Below are positions 1 through 7,888 of a stretch of DNA of 24,163 nt, piece by piece. Positions within the stretch are counted from its first letter, which is position 1. Every line of letters begins with the position of its first letter. A program made the position numbers and the translations under genes. Below the pieces are notes generated by a model that was given only the letters and a program-made list of their open reading frames with translations, made no database searches and was not told the DNA's origin. This DNA comes from DATKCA01 sp035544675 (GTDB lineage Bacteria > Acidobacteriota > Thermoanaerobaculia > Gp7-AA8), in contig DATKCA010000233.1 in the NCBI GenBank assembly GCA_035544675.1, forward strand, positions 1 to 24,163. Direction: 5' to 3'.

Positions 1-2
1 AG

Positions 3-1400
3 GTGAAGCCGGTGCGCGGCATGTGGCATGCTGGACGTCTGGTGAAAATCATGATGAGTCGACAGTCAGCCCGGTTCCTGATCGTCGCCGGCGTTGTCCT
101 TTTCGTTCTGACCGCCTGCGCTTCGGGGCGCGCACCCAGTCCGATGGCGGAGCGCGTGCGCGATGAGTTTTTGCACTCCTGGCGCGCCTACGAGCGGTTT
201 GCCTGGGGGCATGACGAGCTGCGGCCGGTGAGCCGGACGGCCCGTGACTGGTACGGAGAATCACTGCTCATCACTCCCGTCGACGCGCTCGGCACCATGA
301 TCCTGATGGGCCTCGACGCGGAAGCGGAGAAGACGCGGAAGCTCATCATCGAGCGGCTCTCGTTCGACAAGGACATCGAAGTGAAGAACTTCGAGATCGT
401 CATCCGCATCCTCGGTGGTCTCCTGTCCGCGTACGAGATGACCGGCGATCGGGAGCTGCTCCGCCTTGCGGACGATCTCGGCACCCGGCTCCTGCCGGTC
501 TTCGACTCACCGACGGGTATGCCGTACATGTACGTGAATCTGCGGACCGGGAAGACGCGAGGGGCCCGGACGAATCCGGCGGAGATCGGGACGCTGATCG
601 TCGAGCTCGGAACTCTGTCGCGTCATACGAACAGACCGGTGTATTTCGAGAAAGCGAAACATGCGCTCGTTCAGCTTTACGAGCGGCGCTCGCCGATCGG
701 GCTGGTAGGAGAGGAGATCGACGTCGAGACGGGCCTATGGCTCAATCCGGCCAGCCATGTCGGCGGCGCCATCGACTCGTACTACGAGTACCTCCTGAAG
801 TGCGCGATCCTGTTCGACGACGCTGATTGCCGGGCCATGTATGAGCAGAGTGTTGCCGCGCTGCACCGGCACCTGGCCGACGAGACGCCGTCGGGGCTCT
901 GGTACGGCCAGGCGGACATGGCCACCGGGAGACGAACAGCGACGCAGTTCGGCGCGCTGCACGCGTTTCTCCCTGGAGTGTTTGCGCTCGCGGCCGACCT
1001 CCCGCGCGCGCAGCGGCTGCAGGAGTCGTCCTACAAGATGTGGACCCTGCACGGCATCGAGCCGGAAGTCCTCGACTACAGCGCCATGAGCGTGGTGCAC
1101 GCCGGCTATCCGCTGCGCCCGGAGATCATCGAGTCTGCGTATGTCCTGCACCACTTCACCCGTGACAGGCGCTGGCGGGAGATGGGACAGACTTTCTTCC
1201 AGTCGCTGATTCAGCACTGCCGCACCGACAGCGGCTACACCGTGCTGAAGAACGTCGTCACGAAGGAGAAGGGCGACCTGATGCCGAGCTACTTTCTCGC
1301 CGAGACGCTGAAGTATCTCTATCTGATGTATGCGCCGGAGGAGACGCTCGACTTTGAAAAGGTCGTGTTCAATACGGAGGCTCATCCGCTTCGGAGATAA
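3..1400 (+). CDS. GH47-family alpha-mannosidase-like lipoprotein (5' end uncertain)
   Basis: Probable glycoside hydrolase family 47 enzyme (calcium-dependent, inverting alpha-1,2-mannosidase), exported and lipid-anchored. Family landmarks appear in order: VDALGTMILMGL, ILGGLLSAYEMTGD, a DSPTGMPYMYVNL block, EIGTLIVELGTLSRHT, the ERRSPIGLVG block, GAIDSYYEYLLK, LRPEIIESAY, MPSYFLAETLKYLYL, and the terminal FNTEAHP, whose Thr binds Ca2+ in characterised members. The open frame runs from GTG at 3, but the signal peptide with lipobox LTAC suggests the real start is ATG at 51 or 54, putting the lipid-modified Cys near residue 22-23. About 450 residues matches a bare GH47 catalytic domain. The gene stands alone, with a repeat tract downstream. 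The specific substrate cannot be read from the sequence; the family call is confident. Confidence 0.88.
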   Translation: MKPVRGMWHAGRLVKIMMSRQSARFLIVAGVVLFVLTACASGRAPSPMAERVRDEFLHSWRAYERFAWGHDELRPVSRTARDWYGESLLITPVDALGTMILMGLDAEAEKTRKLIIERLSFDKDIEVKNFEIVIRILGGLLSAYEMTGDRELLRLADDLGTRLLPVFDSPTGMPYMYVNLRTGKTRGARTNPAEIGTLIVELGTLSRHTNRPVYFEKAKHALVQLYERRSPIGLVGEEIDVETGLWLNPASHVGGAIDSYYEYLLKCAILFDDADCRAMYEQSVAALHRHLADETPSGLWYGQADMATGRRTATQFGALHAFLPGVFALAADLPRAQRLQESSYKMWTLHGIEPEVLDYSAMSVVHAGYPLRPEIIESAYVLHHFTRDRRWREMGQTFFQSLIQHCRTDSGYTVLKNVVTKEKGDLMPSYFLAETLKYLYLMYAPEETLDFEKVVFNTEAHPLRR

Positions 1401-1643
1401 ATTCTCCCTTTTACTTCCAAGGAACGAAAGGCCGGGCTCGGGCTCGGGCACGGGAAAGTCAAAGGCCGGGCTCGAGCTCGGGCTCGGGCTCAGGGTCGGG
1501 ATCGGGCTCGGGCTCGTGGAACGAAAGGACCGAGTCCGTCCGGACACGCGTGTGTCCCGTACCGGGTTTGATTTTCCCGTGCCCGCGCCCGTGCCCGCGC
1601 CCGAGCCCGGCTTTTGACTTTCCCCGAATACGAGGAAACGAAG
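1401..1643. repeat. Hexamer-repeat tract with imperfect inverted arms
   Basis: The non-coding gap after the GH47 gene is mostly low-complexity repeat. Bases 1431-1516 are built of GGGCTC and GGGCAC hexamers on the plus strand. Bases 1572-1625 hold the complementary GCCCGC/GCCCGA type, so the two blocks form an imperfect inverted repeat; CGGGAAAGTCAAA near 1451 is echoed in reverse by TTTTGACTTTCCCCG near 1611. The 11-mer GGAACGAAAGG occurs at 1421-1431 and again at 1518-1528, heading the left block and its end. Short palindromes such as ACACGCGTGT lie between the blocks. Translations through it in any frame are Gly/Ser/Arg/Pro-rich repeats and are not credible proteins. It could fold after transcription of the GH47 gene, but no clean terminator is visible. 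Confidence 0.75.
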
Positions 1644-1692
1644 CGCCAATCGCGATATGGAATCGCCAATCGCGATATGAATTGACGATATG
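1644..1692 (+). repeat. 20-bp tandem repeat, two copies plus a partial third
   Basis: CGCCAATCGCGATATGGAAT at 1644-1663 is followed directly by a near-identical copy at 1664-1683 ending ATGAATT. A degenerate third piece (GACGATATGGAT, from 1684) contains the ATG start codon of the next gene at 1690. No good ribosome binding site precedes that start, so the repeat is its immediate leader. Confidence 0.75.
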
Positions 1693-2718
1693 GATCCATT
1701 GACCCACACCCTGGTTGGCGTCAACCTCGCCGCCACGCCCCTTGGACGCGACAAGACGCGCCTCGGCGCCGCCGCGCTGGTCCTCGGCGCGAATCTGCCC
1801 GACGTCGATTCGATTCTCTACTTCACCGGCCACTCCGACCTGGCCCTCGGATTCCGTCGCGGGTGGACGCACGGCATCCTCGCGCTGTTCGTCCTCCCCT
1901 TCGTGCAGACGGCGCTCCTCATGCTGTTCGCGCGGTTGCGGCCGGGGCCGCCGGTCTCCGGGCCCTGGCTGCTGCTGCTCTCTTCGATCGGGATCGTCAC
2001 GCATCCGGCGCTGGACTGGCTGAATACGTACGGGATGCGCTGGCTGATGCCATTCCGCGGCACGTGGTCGTACGGCGACTCGGTCTTCATCATGGACCCT
2101 CTGCTCTGGCTGATCCTGGGAGGCGGCTGGCTGGCCGGCCGCCGCGCCACGCCGCCGATGATCGGGCTCTGGATCTTCTTCGCCGGCGCGCTGGCGTGGG
2201 TCGTGGGCCGGCGGTCGCCTTCGTATCTGATCGTGGTGGGGATCGTCGCCGCGATACTCCTGGGCGCGCTGTTGTGGCGCACGACGCGCTCATTCGCTGT
2301 TCCGGCGCTGGTGGTCACTGCGCTGTACATCGGAGCGCGGCTTGCGATTCACCACGCTACGACGCTGGAAGTGCGCCGCCAGATCGGCGAGCCGGTGACG
2401 AGGATGATGGCCGGGCCGCATCCGCTCGATCCGACGCGATGGGACGTTGTCGCGCAGACGGGCGATCACTACCGCTACGGCACGTTCCAGTGGCGCGGCC
2501 GTGTGCTCACGCTTGCGGAGCGGCGCCTTCCGGTGGCGAAGGACTCGCCGGAGTGGGAGGCGGCCCGACGGCATCCGTCGATCCGCGGGTTCATCACGTG
2601 GGTGCGATTTCCCTGGTACGAAGTGGAGCGCGGCACGTCTTCCACGGTCGTGCGCGTGCACGATGCGCGACGGGCCATGCGTGGAGACTCAGGCCGCGAG
2701 GTCGTCATCGGTCGGTGA
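1690..2718 (+). CDS. YdjM/DUF457-type membrane-bound putative metal-dependent hydrolase
   Basis: An integral membrane protein of 342 residues in the YdjM (LexA-regulated, DUF457) family, annotated as putative metal-dependent hydrolases with no firmly known substrate. The N-terminal signature is clear: DPLTHTLVGVNL, then GANLPDVDSILYF and GHSDLALGFRRGWTHG, giving the conserved His and Asp residues expected as metal ligands. Several hydrophobic membrane segments follow between about residues 55 and 225. The C-terminal third (about 225-342) is more polar and probably soluble. The start at 1690 gives the family-typical MDPLTH N-terminus, but no Shine-Dalgarno sequence is seen; the ATG lies in a degenerate copy of the preceding 20-bp tandem. 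It converges on ppc, with the 93-bp hairpin element between them. Confidence 0.8.
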   Translation: MDPLTHTLVGVNLAATPLGRDKTRLGAAALVLGANLPDVDSILYFTGHSDLALGFRRGWTHGILALFVLPFVQTALLMLFARLRPGPPVSGPWLLLLSSIGIVTHPALDWLNTYGMRWLMPFRGTWSYGDSVFIMDPLLWLILGGGWLAGRRATPPMIGLWIFFAGALAWVVGRRSPSYLIVVGIVAAILLGALLWRTTRSFAVPALVVTALYIGARLAIHHATTLEVRRQIGEPVTRMMAGPHPLDPTRWDVVAQTGDHYRYGTFQWRGRVLTLAERRLPVAKDSPEWEAARRHPSIRGFITWVRFPWYEVERGTSSTVVRVHDARRAMRGDSGREVVIGR

Positions 2719-2775
2719 TGTGAAGTCCACAAGTGCCCTCGTGCTGAACGGATTCTCCGTTCTTCCGGCCGCAAT

Positions 2776-2868
2776 GGGGGTCAGGTCTTCGGTCGTCCGG
2801 TTAGCCTCCAAGGAGTAGAGCTGCTCTACCGTCCGTAGGCAAACCGGACAACCGAAGACCTGACCCCC
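2776..2868. repeat. 93-bp REP-like palindromic element (candidate non-autonomous IS200/RAYT-type)
   Basis: Arms of 32 bases (2776-2807 and 2837-2868) are complementary except at two positions. The outer part reads GGGGGTCAGGTCTTCGG and returns as CCGAAGACCTGACCCCC. The centre holds a second perfect palindrome, GTAGAGC-T-GCTCTAC at 2815-2829. On the minus-strand transcript one of the two arm mismatches becomes a G-U pair. The right arm touches the TAG stop of ppc, so the hairpin would be the first thing after the ppc reading frame and may stabilise or end that mRNA. The GGGGTCAGGTCTT ends resemble, from memory, the termini of REP elements mobilised by REP-associated tyrosine transposases. No transposase is encoded here. 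Confidence 0.7.
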
Positions 2869-5294
2869 TAACCCGTGTTTCTCATTCCGGCGGCGATTCC
2901 GTTCACTGTGACCACGAACGCGTCGCGCAGCGACTCGTCTCCCGACTGGCGGTACCGCCGCAGGATTTCCGCCTGCACGACGTTGATCGGGTCGACGTAC
3001 GGGTTGCGGACGGCGATGGAGCGGCGCAGCACGTGGTTCGTCTTCAGAAGCTGGTCGTGACCGGTGACGCGGACGACCGCGTCGACGGTCCGGGAAAGGC
3101 GGGCGCGCAACTCTTCGCCCAGCGGTCGCAACTCGTCCGGCACGAGGACGCGATCGTAGTATTCGGCAATGTGTGCCTCGGTCTTGGCGAGCACCATTTC
3201 GATGAGCTCGACCATCGATCGCAGGAAAGGCCAGTGGCGGACCATCTCCGCCGCGGCCTCCCAGTCGGAGAGAGCTTCCTCGACACCGAGCCATGACGGC
3301 AGCAGCAGGCGGTTCTGCGTCCAGGCGAACTGCCAGGGGATGGCCCGCAGCGACTCCACTCCCTTCTTCGCGCCGCCGCGGCGGGCCGGACGGCTGCCGA
3401 TGTTGATGAGCCCGAGCTCGACCTCCGGGGTGGCGGCGCGGAAGTAGTCGAGGAACTCCGGCCTCTCATAGACGACCTTGCGATAGGCGCGCGCGGACGC
3501 ATCGGCCATCCGCTGGATCGACTGGCGCCACTCCGGGCTCGGCTCCGCTGCCGGCTGGAGCGTCGCGCCCAACGTCGCCGTGGTGTAGACCTCGAGCGTG
3601 CGCAGCGCGATGCCGATGAGGCCGAACTCGGCCTGGATCATCTCGCCCTGCACGGTGACGCGAAGCCGCCCGTCGACAGAGCCCGGCGGCTGCGACTGGA
3701 TGGCCAGATAGGTCGGCCCGCCGCCTCGACCCACGCTTCCTCCGCGACCGTGGAACAGCGTCAGCTCGACGCCGGCCTCCCTGCACGCGGCGACGATCCG
3801 CTCCTGCGCCTGGAAGAGCTCCCAGGCCGCAGCGAAACGACCTGCGTCTTTCGCCGAGTCGGAGTAGCCCACCATCACTTCCTGACGCCCGTCGATCCGC
3901 TTGCGGTAGTCGTCGTCCGCGAACAGCCGGGCCAGCGTCTGGCCGGCGTTGCGCAGATCGTCGATCGTCTCGAACAGCGGAACGATGCGCAGCCTCTTCT
4001 GCAGCGCGTGCACGCGGAGGACGTCGCCCGCGTTCCGGGTCATGGTGATGACGTAGGCGCCGAGCGACTCGGCCGGGATCTCTTCGATGGCGCGGAAGGT
4101 GTCGAGGTCGTCGGGCTCGGGATCGGCGTGGCGCGCGGAGTCCTGGCGGATGTCGAGGCGCACCAGCGTCGTGCCGAAGCAGTGCGCGCGGCGGATCATG
4201 TCCAGCAGCCGGCCGCCGGCCAGGATGCCGTTGCCGGTCTCGTGGAGCGAGCGCCAGCAGGTCATGAGGGGTTCGAGGACGTCGGAGCGTTGCATGAGTG
4301 GAGGACAGACAATCCTGTCTGTCCTCTCCAGCAATTCCTCGATGCTGTCGCGCGTCTCGCGCAATCGATCGCGCAGCTTCTTCAGCACCTCGCGATACGG
4401 TTCCTCCGTACATCCCGCCAGCCTCTCCAGCTCCGGCGAGCCGCGCCGGACCGACAGGTCGATGCGCAGCTCCTCGATGTCGCGAAGGTAGAGGTCCGCC
4501 GCCATCCACCGCGAGAGCAGGCACGCCTTCTTCGTCACCTCGGCTGTGACGTTCGGATTGCCGTCGCGGTCGCCGCCGATCCACGAGCCGAATCGGATCG
4601 GCACGGCCTCGAGCGGCAGCTCGCGGCCGGTGTGCTCGCGCAGCGCGGCGTCGAGCGTGCGCAGGTACTGCGGCAGCGCGTCCCACAGCGTCTGCTCGAA
4701 GACGAAGAGGCCGCCCTTGACCTCGTCGAGCGGCGTCGGCTGCTGGCGTCGCACCTCGTCAGTCTCCCAGGCCGAGGTGATCTCGCGGCGAAGCTCTTCC
4801 GTCACGTCGCGATGCTCGCGTTCTGCGAGCAATTGGGCGACCCGGCGCTGTTTCTGGAGCAGCGTGCGGCGCATCACTTCCGTCGGATGTGCCGTGAACA
4901 CCAGCTCGATGCGGAGCGAAGTCACGGTCTCGAAGAGCTGTGTCGCGGAGATGCCGTCGGCCCGCAGCTCACCGAAGACCGCGGCGCACGAGCCGGGCTG
5001 CGGCGCGGCTTTCGGGTCGCGCTGGTAGTCGCGGCGGCGGCGGACGCGATGATGCTGTTCGGCGATGTTGGCCAGGTTCAGAAAGTGCGCGAAGGCCCGC
5101 GCGATCGGCAGCGCTTCGTCGGCGGGGCGGCTGGCCAGGAGGCGCGCCAGCTCCCCGAAGTCGCTCTTCGAGAGCGCGCGAACGCGCTCCACCATCTGGA
5201 AGAGATCTTCGCCTTCCTGCGCCCGCAGCGTCTCGCCGAGGAGATCGCCGAGGAGATGGATGTCGTCGCGGAGCGGCTGGTCGGTCGGTTTCAT
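2868..5294 (-). CDS. ppc: Phosphoenolpyruvate carboxylase
   Basis: Carboxylates PEP with bicarbonate to oxaloacetate, refilling the TCA cycle in the cytoplasm. Diagnostic motifs are all present: VFTAHPTEVMRRT with the catalytic His at about residue 136, SWIGGDRDGNPNVT, LDIRQDSARH, GYSDSAKDAGR, the glycine-rich loop FHGRGGSVGRGGGP near residue 515, SLRAIPWQFAWTQNRLLLP near 655, and the invariant C-terminus MRNTG. The open frame extends to 5321, but ATG at 5294 is chosen because AAGGA lies 6 bases upstream and the extra nine residues look spurious. At 808 residues it is somewhat shorter than E. coli Ppc (883). A palindromic repeat at 4301-4326 is translated within it as about residues 323-331. 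It diverges from the amidohydrolase with only 29 bp between starts. Confidence 0.97.
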   Translation of the reverse strand: MKPTDQPLRDDIHLLGDLLGETLRAQEGEDLFQMVERVRALSKSDFGELARLLASRPADEALPIARAFAHFLNLANIAEQHHRVRRRRDYQRDPKAAPQPGSCAAVFGELRADGISATQLFETVTSLRIELVFTAHPTEVMRRTLLQKQRRVAQLLAEREHRDVTEELRREITSAWETDEVRRQQPTPLDEVKGGLFVFEQTLWDALPQYLRTLDAALREHTGRELPLEAVPIRFGSWIGGDRDGNPNVTAEVTKKACLLSRWMAADLYLRDIEELRIDLSVRRGSPELERLAGCTEEPYREVLKKLRDRLRETRDSIEELLERTDRIVCPPLMQRSDVLEPLMTCWRSLHETGNGILAGGRLLDMIRRAHCFGTTLVRLDIRQDSARHADPEPDDLDTFRAIEEIPAESLGAYVITMTRNAGDVLRVHALQKRLRIVPLFETIDDLRNAGQTLARLFADDDYRKRIDGRQEVMVGYSDSAKDAGRFAAAWELFQAQERIVAACREAGVELTLFHGRGGSVGRGGGPTYLAIQSQPPGSVDGRLRVTVQGEMIQAEFGLIGIALRTLEVYTTATLGATLQPAAEPSPEWRQSIQRMADASARAYRKVVYERPEFLDYFRAATPEVELGLINIGSRPARRGGAKKGVESLRAIPWQFAWTQNRLLLPSWLGVEEALSDWEAAAEMVRHWPFLRSMVELIEMVLAKTEAHIAEYYDRVLVPDELRPLGEELRARLSRTVDAVVRVTGHDQLLKTNHVLRRSIAVRNPYVDPINVVQAEILRRYRQSGDESLRDAFVVTVNGIAAGMRNTG
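4301..4326. repeat. Perfect 10-bp inverted repeat inside ppc
   Basis: GAGGACAGAC at 4301-4310 and GTCTGTCCTC at 4317-4326 are exact reverse complements around the 6-base loop AATCCT. The site is flanked by GTG on the left and a near-matching CTCCA on the right. It is translated in frame as part of ERTDRIVCPPLM, in a poorly conserved segment that aligns by eye with a variable surface region of E. coli Ppc, upstream of the conserved EPLMTCWRSL stretch. Its extent and symmetry suggest an inserted mobile palindrome, not native coding sequence. Confidence 0.7.
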
Positions 5295-5308
5295 GGACGT
5301 CCTTAGTA

Positions 5309-5320
5309 TGATTCGAATCA
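5309..5320. promoter_or_regulatory. 12-bp palindrome between divergent ppc and amidohydrolase (candidate operator)
   Basis: TGATTCGAATCA is a perfect 12-bp palindrome in the 29-bp gap between the two divergent start codons. Its position would let one dimeric regulator, or mutual occlusion, affect both genes. It lies 3 bases before the ATG at 5324 and could equally be chance. No clear -10/-35 pair fits in the gap. Confidence 0.3.
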
Positions 5321-5323
5321 CTC

Positions 5324-6889
5324 ATGCGCCGCTCAATCATGCTCTTCACGCTTGCTCTGGCCGCCTCCTGCCGGACGGCCGCTCCACCCTCAGCAACCGA
5401 TTTGATCCTCGTCAACGGCAAAGTCTTCACTGCGGACGAGGCTCGTCCATGGGCCGCAGCGGTGGCCATCCGCGGGGATCGGATCACCGCGGTGGGCGAC
5501 AACGAGGACGTTCGCGCGCTCGCCGGTCCTGGAACGAGGATCATCGACGCGGCCGGACGCACGATCGTGCCCGGCATCAACGACGCGCACGTTCATCAGC
5601 CATGGGATGTCGCGGTCGGGTATGACCTGCCGATCGGCGAGGCAGCGTCAGTCGACGACCTGATTGCGGCCGTGACCGCGGCGGCCGGGAGCCGGCCTGC
5701 CGGCACCCTGCTCAGGGGCGACATCCCACTGCAGCATCTCGACGATCCGCGTTTCACGCGCGACACGCTCGACCGCATCGCCCCCGGCCACCTCGTGCGC
5801 CTCGGTCACATCGGCGATCATTCCATGCTGATGAACACCGCGGCACTGCGCGCCTGGGACATCGCCGAGACGGCCTCGGATCCGCCCGGCGGCTGGTTCG
5901 CCCGTCGCGACGGCCGTCTCACCGGCTGGGCTTACGAGCACGCCACATGGGCCAGGCTTGCCGGGGACGTCTTGGCGCGATCCGACGAGGAGCTGGTTGC
6001 CAGCTTGCGCGTCTTCGCGAATGAGGCGGTCCGCATGGGAATCACCTCCGTACAGACGATGCCGCCCGGCGATGGGGCCCGGCTCTCGCGACTGGCCGCG
6101 CGGACCGGCGTGCCCCTGCGCTGGCGCTGGATCGACTTTCAGATGGCGCGCATTGCGGATGATCCGCGCAGCCCGGTGAAGTACATCCTGGACGGCACGC
6201 CGCTCGAGCGCGGCGCCGCCTTGATCTCGGATTATGCCGACCGCCCCGCGCATCGCGGGCGTGTGAACTACTCCGACGTCGAGATCGCGCGCCTGGTCGA
6301 GACCGCGGGGCGGGGGAAGGCTCCTCTCCTCCTGCACATCTCCGGCGACCTGACGCTGGAGAAGGTGCTTCGCGCCATGCAGGGCGTGAACGCTGACTGG
6401 CCGTCGAGGCGCGTTCGCATCGAGCACGGCGACTTCATCCTGCCGTTTCTCGAAGACGCGAAGCGCCTCGGCGTCGTTCTGGTCCAGAACCCGTCGCACC
6501 TCATGCTTCCGGCGGTGATGAGCGCGCGCATCGGTGCGGAGCGTCTTCCTTCGTTTCAGGCCCTGCGCACGCCGATCGAGCGCGGCCTGCCCGTGGCCCT
6601 CGGCTCGGATGGCCCGCTCAGCCCGTGGCTGAACGTCATGTTCGCGACGATGCATCCGACGAATCCGTCCGAGGCAATCTCGCGTGAGCAGGCCGTGGTG
6701 GCGTACACGCGCGGCTCGGCTTATGCCGAGTTCACGGAGCGGGACAAGGGCATGATCGCGCCGGGGAAGCTGGCCGATCTCGCGGTGCTGTCGCAGGACG
6801 TATTCACGGTGCCCACGCAGGCGCTGCCGGCCACGGAGAGCATCCTGACGATCATCGGCGGCAAGGTCGTCTACGAAAAGACCAACTGA
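5324..6889 (+). CDS. YtcJ-type amidohydrolase (Amidohydro_3 family), exported
   Basis: A 521-residue metal-dependent amidohydrolase of the YtcJ/Amidohydro_3 type. These hydrolyse amide or related C-N bonds; the substrate here is not predictable. An N-terminal hydrophobic stretch ending AASC is a possible signal peptide with a weak lipobox, so a periplasmic location is likely. The small beta-sandwich follows (LILVNGKVFTADEARPWA), then the metal motif DAHVH (His 89 and 91), LGHIGDHSMLMN, a LLLHISGDLTLEKVL block matching the family's HAxGD motif, RIEHGDFI, GSDGPLSPWLNVMFA, and the closing composite domain GMIAPGKLADLAVLS. ATG at 5339 is an alternative start. Its TGA stop abuts the stop of the opposing PrsW-like gene with no gap, so no terminator separates them. 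Confidence 0.9.
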   Translation: MRRSIMLFTLALAASCRTAAPPSATDLILVNGKVFTADEARPWAAAVAIRGDRITAVGDNEDVRALAGPGTRIIDAAGRTIVPGINDAHVHQPWDVAVGYDLPIGEAASVDDLIAAVTAAAGSRPAGTLLRGDIPLQHLDDPRFTRDTLDRIAPGHLVRLGHIGDHSMLMNTAALRAWDIAETASDPPGGWFARRDGRLTGWAYEHATWARLAGDVLARSDEELVASLRVFANEAVRMGITSVQTMPPGDGARLSRLAARTGVPLRWRWIDFQMARIADDPRSPVKYILDGTPLERGAALISDYADRPAHRGRVNYSDVEIARLVETAGRGKAPLLLHISGDLTLEKVLRAMQGVNADWPSRRVRIEHGDFILPFLEDAKRLGVVLVQNPSHLMLPAVMSARIGAERLPSFQALRTPIERGLPVALGSDGPLSPWLNVMFATMHPTNPSEAISREQAVVAYTRGSAYAEFTERDKGMIAPGKLADLAVLSQDVFTVPTQALPATESILTIIGGKVVYEKTN

Positions 6890-7888
6890 TCATTGCTCCT
6901 CCAGCAGCTGAAGCTGCCAGACGTCGTGCGCGCTGCTGCGCAGGATCGGGTGCAGTGCGAGCTGGCCGGTGCGGCCGATCGTCGACCGCAGGTACTGCAG
7001 CTCGGCGAGCTTGGCCGCCGTGGCGGCGTCGCGCGGAACCGGCAGCCCCGACTCGCGCAGCATCAGCACGCCCTTGGCCCGGAGTGACAGCTCGGTGGTG
7101 AGCTGCAGGTAGCAGAGCATGTCGGCCACGACCGGCCCCTCGAAGTGCTCGCGCAGCGACTGCAGGTAGCGGCCGGGGCGCGAGGAGACGAAGTCGCCCG
7201 AGCGCATCGCCTTGAGCAGCTCCGTATCGAGGTCGAATCCGCTGCCCAGCCATCCCTGAAGGTAGCGCTCGCTCTGCGCGAAGATGAGCACGAGCAGAGG
7301 GGGAAGAACGGCCGTCACGACAACCGCCGAAGCCAGCGGCGAGAGGATGAACTGGTTGAAGAGCGAGTGAATGGCGTACGCAACAAGGAGACCCGGCAGC
7401 GCGAGGAGGACCGGCTCCGATTCGCGGCGCTGGTAGACCGCCTTCGTGATCATGGCCGCGATGGCGGTGGTGCCGCCGTGCATCAGCGCCGTGCCGAAGC
7501 CGCGCACGATCCAGAAGGCCAGGTCCGCCCGAGCCAGCGCCGCGTGGTAATAGAGGTTCTCCACGAGCGCGAAGCCGGCGCCGGCCGCGAATCCGCAGAT
7601 GGCGGCGTCGATGACGAAGCCGATCTTGCGGGTGCGCAGCAGGACGAGGACGAACGCGAACTTGAGGACCTCCTCCACCGCCGGCGCGACGAACCGCGTG
7701 AGCACGTCGCGGCCCATGCCCGTGGAGTCGAGAATGGCTCCGTTGACGAGATAGCTCCCCACTGCCGCGAGCGCGCCGCTCGTGATCAGCGACAGGATCC
7801 GCGGCAGCCGGACGAGCTTGTAGCTATCGATGTAAATGAGGCTCCCCAGGAAGATGCACACTGGCAGAAAGGCGAGGGTCAGCGTCAT
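6890..7888 (-). CDS. PrsW-family intramembrane glutamic protease
   Basis: A 332-residue polytopic membrane protein of the PrsW family, related to CAAX-processing proteases. B. subtilis PrsW makes the first cut in anti-sigma factor RsiW. The family's membrane motifs are visible: APAVEEVLKF (Glu 72-73), FALVENLYYH (Glu-Asn 110-111), LMHGGTTA (His 137) and AIHSLFNQF (His 174, Asn 178), spread over about seven hydrophobic segments up to residue 200. A soluble C-terminal tail of about 125 residues follows. The open frame extends to 8317, but the first 143 codons read as arginine-rich nonsense antisense-frame translation. ATG at 7888 gives a proper hydrophobic N-terminus and an ATGA overlap with the upstream gene's stop, implying translational coupling to the peptidase/barrel protein. 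Confidence 0.85.
   Translation of the reverse strand: MTLTLAFLPVCIFLGSLIYIDSYKLVRLPRILSLITSGALAAVGSYLVNGAILDSTGMGRDVLTRFVAPAVEEVLKFAFVLVLLRTRKIGFVIDAAICGFAAGAGFALVENLYYHAALARADLAFWIVRGFGTALMHGGTTAIAAMITKAVYQRRESEPVLLALPGLLVAYAIHSLFNQFILSPLASAVVVTAVLPPLLVLIFAQSERYLQGWLGSGFDLDTELLKAMRSGDFVSSRPGRYLQSLREHFEGPVVADMLCYLQLTTELSLRAKGVLMLRESGLPVPRDAATAAKLAELQYLRSTIGRTGQLALHPILRSSAHDVWQLQLLEEQ

Noticed and set aside
2623..2648. GTGGAGCGCGG...TCCAC within the YdjM-like gene as a sixth copy of the palindrome family
   Set aside because: Only the outermost bases match, the inner arms do not pair, and the encoded residues need no insertion; probably chance in GC-rich coding DNA.
3750..5306. Long plus-strand open frame of about 518 codons opposite ppc
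   Set aside because: The minus strand carries unambiguous PEP carboxylase motifs over the same bases. The plus-strand product is Arg/Val/Gln-rich with no domain logic, a usual GC-rich antisense shadow.
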